A program made the translations under genes and the position numbers. The notes below the pieces were generated by a model, which was given only the letters and a program-made list of their open reading frames with translations, did no database searches and was not told where the DNA came from. From positions 1-64,000 of the forward strand of contig JBGQFW010000007.1 of assembly GCA_041497115.1 (NCBI GenBank): DNA of 64,000 nucleotides. Reading direction: 5' to 3'. Shown piece after piece: positions 61,575 to 64,000 of the stretch (its first letter is position 1; every line of letters starts with the position of its first letter). The stretch comes from AR5 sp041497115 (lineage in GTDB: Bacteria > Methylomirabilota > Methylomirabilia > Rokubacteriales > CSP1-6).

Positions 61575-61937
61575 TCACGCGGCGCGGGGCAGCGAGACGT
61601 CGGCGGGCGCCGGCGCCCGCACGGGGATCGGCTTCACCACCAGCTCGTAGCCGGCCGGCACGCCACCCGCGACCGCCGGCCACGCGCGCTCAAGGAGGAA
61701 CGCCCAGTCGCTCGGCGCGGTGAGCACGACACGACCGGCATGCCACGGCGCGGGCGGCTCGACGCTGACGGCAACCACCGACTCGCCGCCCAGCGCGCGG
61801 ATGAGGGCCGCGTGCACGGTCGCGCGCACGGTGAGCGCGCGCTCAACGCGCCGATCCTGGTACAACCGCCAGGCGAGCGGGCCGAGCACCACGCTGCCGA
61901 TGAACAGGGCGCCGAGAAATGCCGGGATCATGACCAT
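61575..61937 (-). CDS. Small membrane-anchored protein of unknown function
   Basis: A 120-residue protein with one N-terminal membrane helix (M-I-P-A-F-L-G-A-L-F-I-G-S-V-V-L-G-P-L-A) and then a soluble domain of about 90 residues. The ATG at 61937 follows a run of G that can serve as ribosome binding site; a second ATG is at 61931. The frame extends upstream but without coding character. No family recognised. Confidence 0.6.
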   Translation of the reverse strand: MVMIPAFLGALFIGSVVLGPLAWRLYQDRRVERALTVRATVHAALIRALGGESVVAVSVEPPAPWHAGRVVLTAPSDWAFLLERAWPAVAGGVPAGYELVVKPIPVRAPAPADVSLPRAA

Positions 61938-61983
61938 GCCCCCCCCCGCCGATTGGGATGGCGCCCTCGTCCCCGGAGATTCA

Positions 61984-63081
61984 TCAGTCCGACCGCCCGC
62001 GCGCGGCGATCTCCCACACGGCCTCCACCGTGGTGCCGCGCACGACCCACACACGATCGTAGAGGTTGAACGTCGGGTCGCAGTGCGGTGGGAAGAACTC
62101 GATGCGTTCGCCCAGCCGCGGCGGTCGCGCCGCGTCGGTGATGGTGAGCCGCCCGTGCTCGTCGCCGGCGAAGCCGTAGGCGATCCCCGGCCGCTCGACC
62201 GCCTCCGGCGGAAACGGCTTGTCGGTGGAGAACGCCTTGAGGCCGGCGTCCACCATCGCGCGGTCGGCGGCGACGCTCACCACGGTGGCGACGACCGTCA
62301 GCGCCATCTCGAAGTCGGTCAGCGCGGGGCCGGTGCGGCCGCCGATCTGCCGATAGTCGAGGTCCATCACGCAATACGATCCCGACTGCAGCTCGGTGAG
62401 GCCGCCGAGCTCGGTGTCGATGTCGTACGTCCCCGTCGAGCCGCCGGCGACGACCTCGACGGGAAGGCCGGCCGCCTCGAAGCGCGCGCGTGTGTCCATC
62501 AGCGGCGCCATCGCCGCGTGCGACGCCGCGCGCCGCGCCGTCCAGCCGACGACGTGCGCGCACTGCCCGGCATAGCCCTGCAGCCCGCGGAGCCGCAGCG
62601 CCCGCTGCCCGGCGACGAGCCGGCCCAGCGCCAGCGCGGCCTCGCCCGGCTCCACACCGGTGCGCCGCGCGCCGACGTGCACGTCCACCACGACGTTGAG
62701 GACCACGCCGTCCTCGGCGGCGGCGGTGGCCAGCGCGCGCACGTTGTCGGGATGGTCCATCACGACCATCGTGTCGGGCGCCTCGCCGGCCAGCCGGGTG
62801 AGGCGCCGGATCGCCCCCGGCGCCACGACCTCGGTGGTGATGAGCAGCCCGCGCACGCCCGCCCGCGCCATCACCTCGGCCTCGCCGAGCTTGGCGCAGG
62901 CCACGCCGAGCGCGCCCGCCGCCACCTGCCGCCGGGCGATCTCCGGGCAGCGGTGGGTCTTGGCGTGCGGGCGCAGCGCCTTGCCGCTGCGGGTCGCGTG
63001 CGCCTGCAGCCGCGTGAGGTTCGCCTCGAAGCGGGCGGCGTCGAGCAGGAGCGCGGGCGTGGGGATCTCGTCGCGGTGCAT
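61984..63081 (-). CDS. D-threonine aldolase / D-serine dehydratase-like PLP enzyme
   Basis: A 365-residue alanine-racemase-fold protein. R-D-E-I-P-T-P-A-L-L-L-D begins the family; the PLP Lys is in L-R-P-H-A-K-T-H; the C-terminal metal motif P-P-H-C-D-P-T-F-N-L-Y-D with G-D-E-H-G-R-L is typical of D-threonine aldolases. It cleaves D-3-hydroxyamino acids to glycine plus an aldehyde. ATG 63081 is chosen because GGAGG sits just upstream. It diverges from a class V aminotransferase gene. Confidence 0.87.
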   Translation of the reverse strand: MHRDEIPTPALLLDAARFEANLTRLQAHATRSGKALRPHAKTHRCPEIARRQVAAGALGVACAKLGEAEVMARAGVRGLLITTEVVAPGAIRRLTRLAGEAPDTMVVMDHPDNVRALATAAAEDGVVLNVVVDVHVGARRTGVEPGEAALALGRLVAGQRALRLRGLQGYAGQCAHVVGWTARRAASHAAMAPLMDTRARFEAAGLPVEVVAGGSTGTYDIDTELGGLTELQSGSYCVMDLDYRQIGGRTGPALTDFEMALTVVATVVSVAADRAMVDAGLKAFSTDKPFPPEAVERPGIAYGFAGDEHGRLTITDAARPPRLGERIEFFPPHCDPTFNLYDRVWVVRGTTVEAVWEIAARGRSD

Positions 63082-63107
63082 AGGCCTCCGACTATACACA
63101 ACACCGA

Positions 63108-63136
63108 TTGACGCGCACCCGGCCGTTCTCTAGACT
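63108..63136 (+). promoter_or_regulatory. Sigma70-type promoter of the aminotransferase gene
   Basis: TTGACG (63108-63113), 17-bp spacer, TAGACT (63131-63136). The ATG at 63146 is only 9 bases further, so transcription should start within about 0-3 bases of the start codon (leaderless). Confidence 0.65.
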
Positions 63137-63145
63137 CGCGGAACG

Positions 63146-64000
63146 ATGTCCGGCCGGCCGTTCCTCCAGATCCCGGGACCGACGCTGGTCCCCGACCGCG
63201 TGGTCCGCGCGATGTCGCAGCCGGTGATCGATCACCGGGGGCCGAAGTTCGGCGCGCTCGTCAAGGAATGCCTCGACGGGCTGCGCGAGATCTTCAAGGC
63301 GCCCAACGGCCACATCGTGCTCTATCCGGGGTCGGGCACCGGCGCCTGGGAGGCGGCGATCGTCAACACGCTGTCGCCGGGCGACCGGGTGCTGGCGTGC
63401 GTGAACGGCCACTTCGCGGCGGGCTTCGCGCGCACCGCTCAGGCCTACGGCATCGAGGTGGAGCGCCTGGAGACGCCGTACGGCGAGGCGGCGTCCGCGC
63501 CGGGGGTGGAGGCGCGGCTGGCCGCCGATGCCGCCCACGAGATCCGCGCGGTGCTGGTCGTGCACAACGAGACGTCCACCGGCGTGACGTCGGACATCGG
63601 CGCCGTGCGTGCGGCGCTCGACCGCGCGCACCACCCCGCGCTGCTGCTGGTGGACACGGTGTCGTCGCTGGCGTCGATCGACGTCCGCCACGACGCGTGG
63701 GGCGTGGACGTGACGCTCACCGGTCCCCAGAAGGGTCTCATGCTGCCGCCGGGGATGGCCATCCTGGCCGTCAGCGAGCGCGCGGTGAGCGCGGGCGAGA
63801 AGGCGCGCTGCCCGCGCGCGTTCTGGGACTGGCGGCCGGTGCTCGAGCGCAACCGCCGCGGCGAGTTTCCCTACACGCCGGCGACGACGCTGCTGTTCGG
63901 CCTGCGCGAGGCGCTCGCGATGCTGCGCGAGGAGGGGCTGGACAACGTCTTCGCCCGCCACGCGCGGCTGGCCGAGGCGTGCCGGCGCGCCGTGCGCGCG
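63146..64000 (+). CDS. Class V aminotransferase (serine/alanine-glyoxylate type), 3' partial
   Basis: 285 codons up to the window end. It begins P-F-L-Q-I-P-G-P-T-L-V-P and has Y-P-G-S-G-T-G-A-W-E-A, V-D-T-V-S-S-L-A-S and the PLP Lys in G-P-Q-K-G-L-M-L-P-P-G, the pattern of serine-glyoxylate/alanine-glyoxylate aminotransferases. It interconverts glyoxylate and glycine with serine or alanine. About 100 residues are missing at the C-terminus. No Shine-Dalgarno; promoter directly upstream. Confidence 0.9.
   Translation, partial: MSGRPFLQIPGPTLVPDRVVRAMSQPVIDHRGPKFGALVKECLDGLREIFKAPNGHIVLYPGSGTGAWEAAIVNTLSPGDRVLACVNGHFAAGFARTAQAYGIEVERLETPYGEAASAPGVEARLAADAAHEIRAVLVVHNETSTGVTSDIGAVRAALDRAHHPALLLVDTVSSLASIDVRHDAWGVDVTLTGPQKGLMLPPGMAILAVSERAVSAGEKARCPRAFWDWRPVLERNRRGEFPYTPATTLLFGLREALAMLREEGLDNVFARHARLAEACRRAVRA

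Overview
The window is about 64 kb of very GC-rich bacterial DNA, densely packed, with strong G/C bias at third codon positions and many 1-8 base ATGA/GTGA-type overlaps between genes. Gene content (several class III CoA-transferases, enoyl-CoA hydratases, LLM-type flavin oxidoreductases, Liv and Dpp transporters, a hemE/hemH/hemY set, TlpA-type thioredoxins, a large zinc ribbon-cyclase-ATPase) is what I would expect of an uncultivated soil or sediment bacterium of the Rokubacteria/Methylomirabilota type. That placement is inference only; no rRNA, tRNA or universal marker set is present.

Layout. 1-5868: end of a giant repetitive surface protein (Asp-box propeller end plus 15 CARDB-like repeats). 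5932-7149: CoA-transferase. 7270-12704 (minus): heme genes hemE, hemH, hemY, interrupted by a DUF433/DUF5615-type module whose second gene is fused to a uracil-DNA-glycosylase-like domain, and followed by a VapBC pair. 12764-16125: benzoylformate-decarboxylase-like enzyme, thioesterase, LLM oxidoreductase, small Cys-rich secreted protein. 16158-21133: GntR regulator with a perfect operator palindrome, (methyl)citrate synthase, aconitase, PrpF-type isomerase. 21138-24847: unknown protein, PlsC acyltransferase, membrane-tailed creatininase, enoyl-CoA hydratase. 24856-28531 (minus): serine-hydrolase remnant, type IV pilin-like protein, small secreted protein, and a MBL-REC-cNMP-GGDEF signalling fusion. 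28657-34241: livJHMGF operon plus a core-MetE-like protein. 34328-35418: two overlapping genes with in-frame TGA codons at their redox-active cysteine positions (peroxiredoxin and TlpA thioredoxin). 35415-41673: two sensor kinases and two response regulators. 41730-46173: CoA-transferase, enoyl-CoA hydratase, acyl-CoA dehydrogenase, MaoC and a secreted protein. 46194-49415 (minus): cyclase-ATPase. 49433-52577: Dps, HMG-CoA lyase-like enzyme, O-methyltransferase, LLM oxidoreductase. 52637-58464: W/Y-rich secreted protein, dppBCA without ATPases, amidohydrolase, methyltransferase. 58473-59274: two gene remnants. 59310-60658: Dus and MaoC. 60666-63081 (minus): aldo-keto reductase, membrane-anchored protein, D-threonine-aldolase-like protein. 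63146-end: class V aminotransferase, cut by the window.

The most exciting element is the selenoprotein pair. The peroxiredoxin reads TxxU where the peroxidatic Cys should be and has no other Cys. The next gene, overlapping by four bases, reads WUxxC where TlpA proteins have WCxxC. Both TGAs are followed by a stem-loop whose apical loop begins 16-18 nt downstream, the geometry of bacterial SECIS elements. I infer an exported Sec-dependent peroxidase with its own Sec-dependent reductant.

A second notable signal is a dispersed repeat of about 70-80 bp around a 13-base core, found four times immediately in front of start codons (19908, 24005, 42955, 51002). A fifth, in-frame copy seems to lie inside the prpF coding region (20948). 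Several genes have a -10-like box only 4-10 bases before the start codon and no Shine-Dalgarno, suggesting leaderless transcripts.
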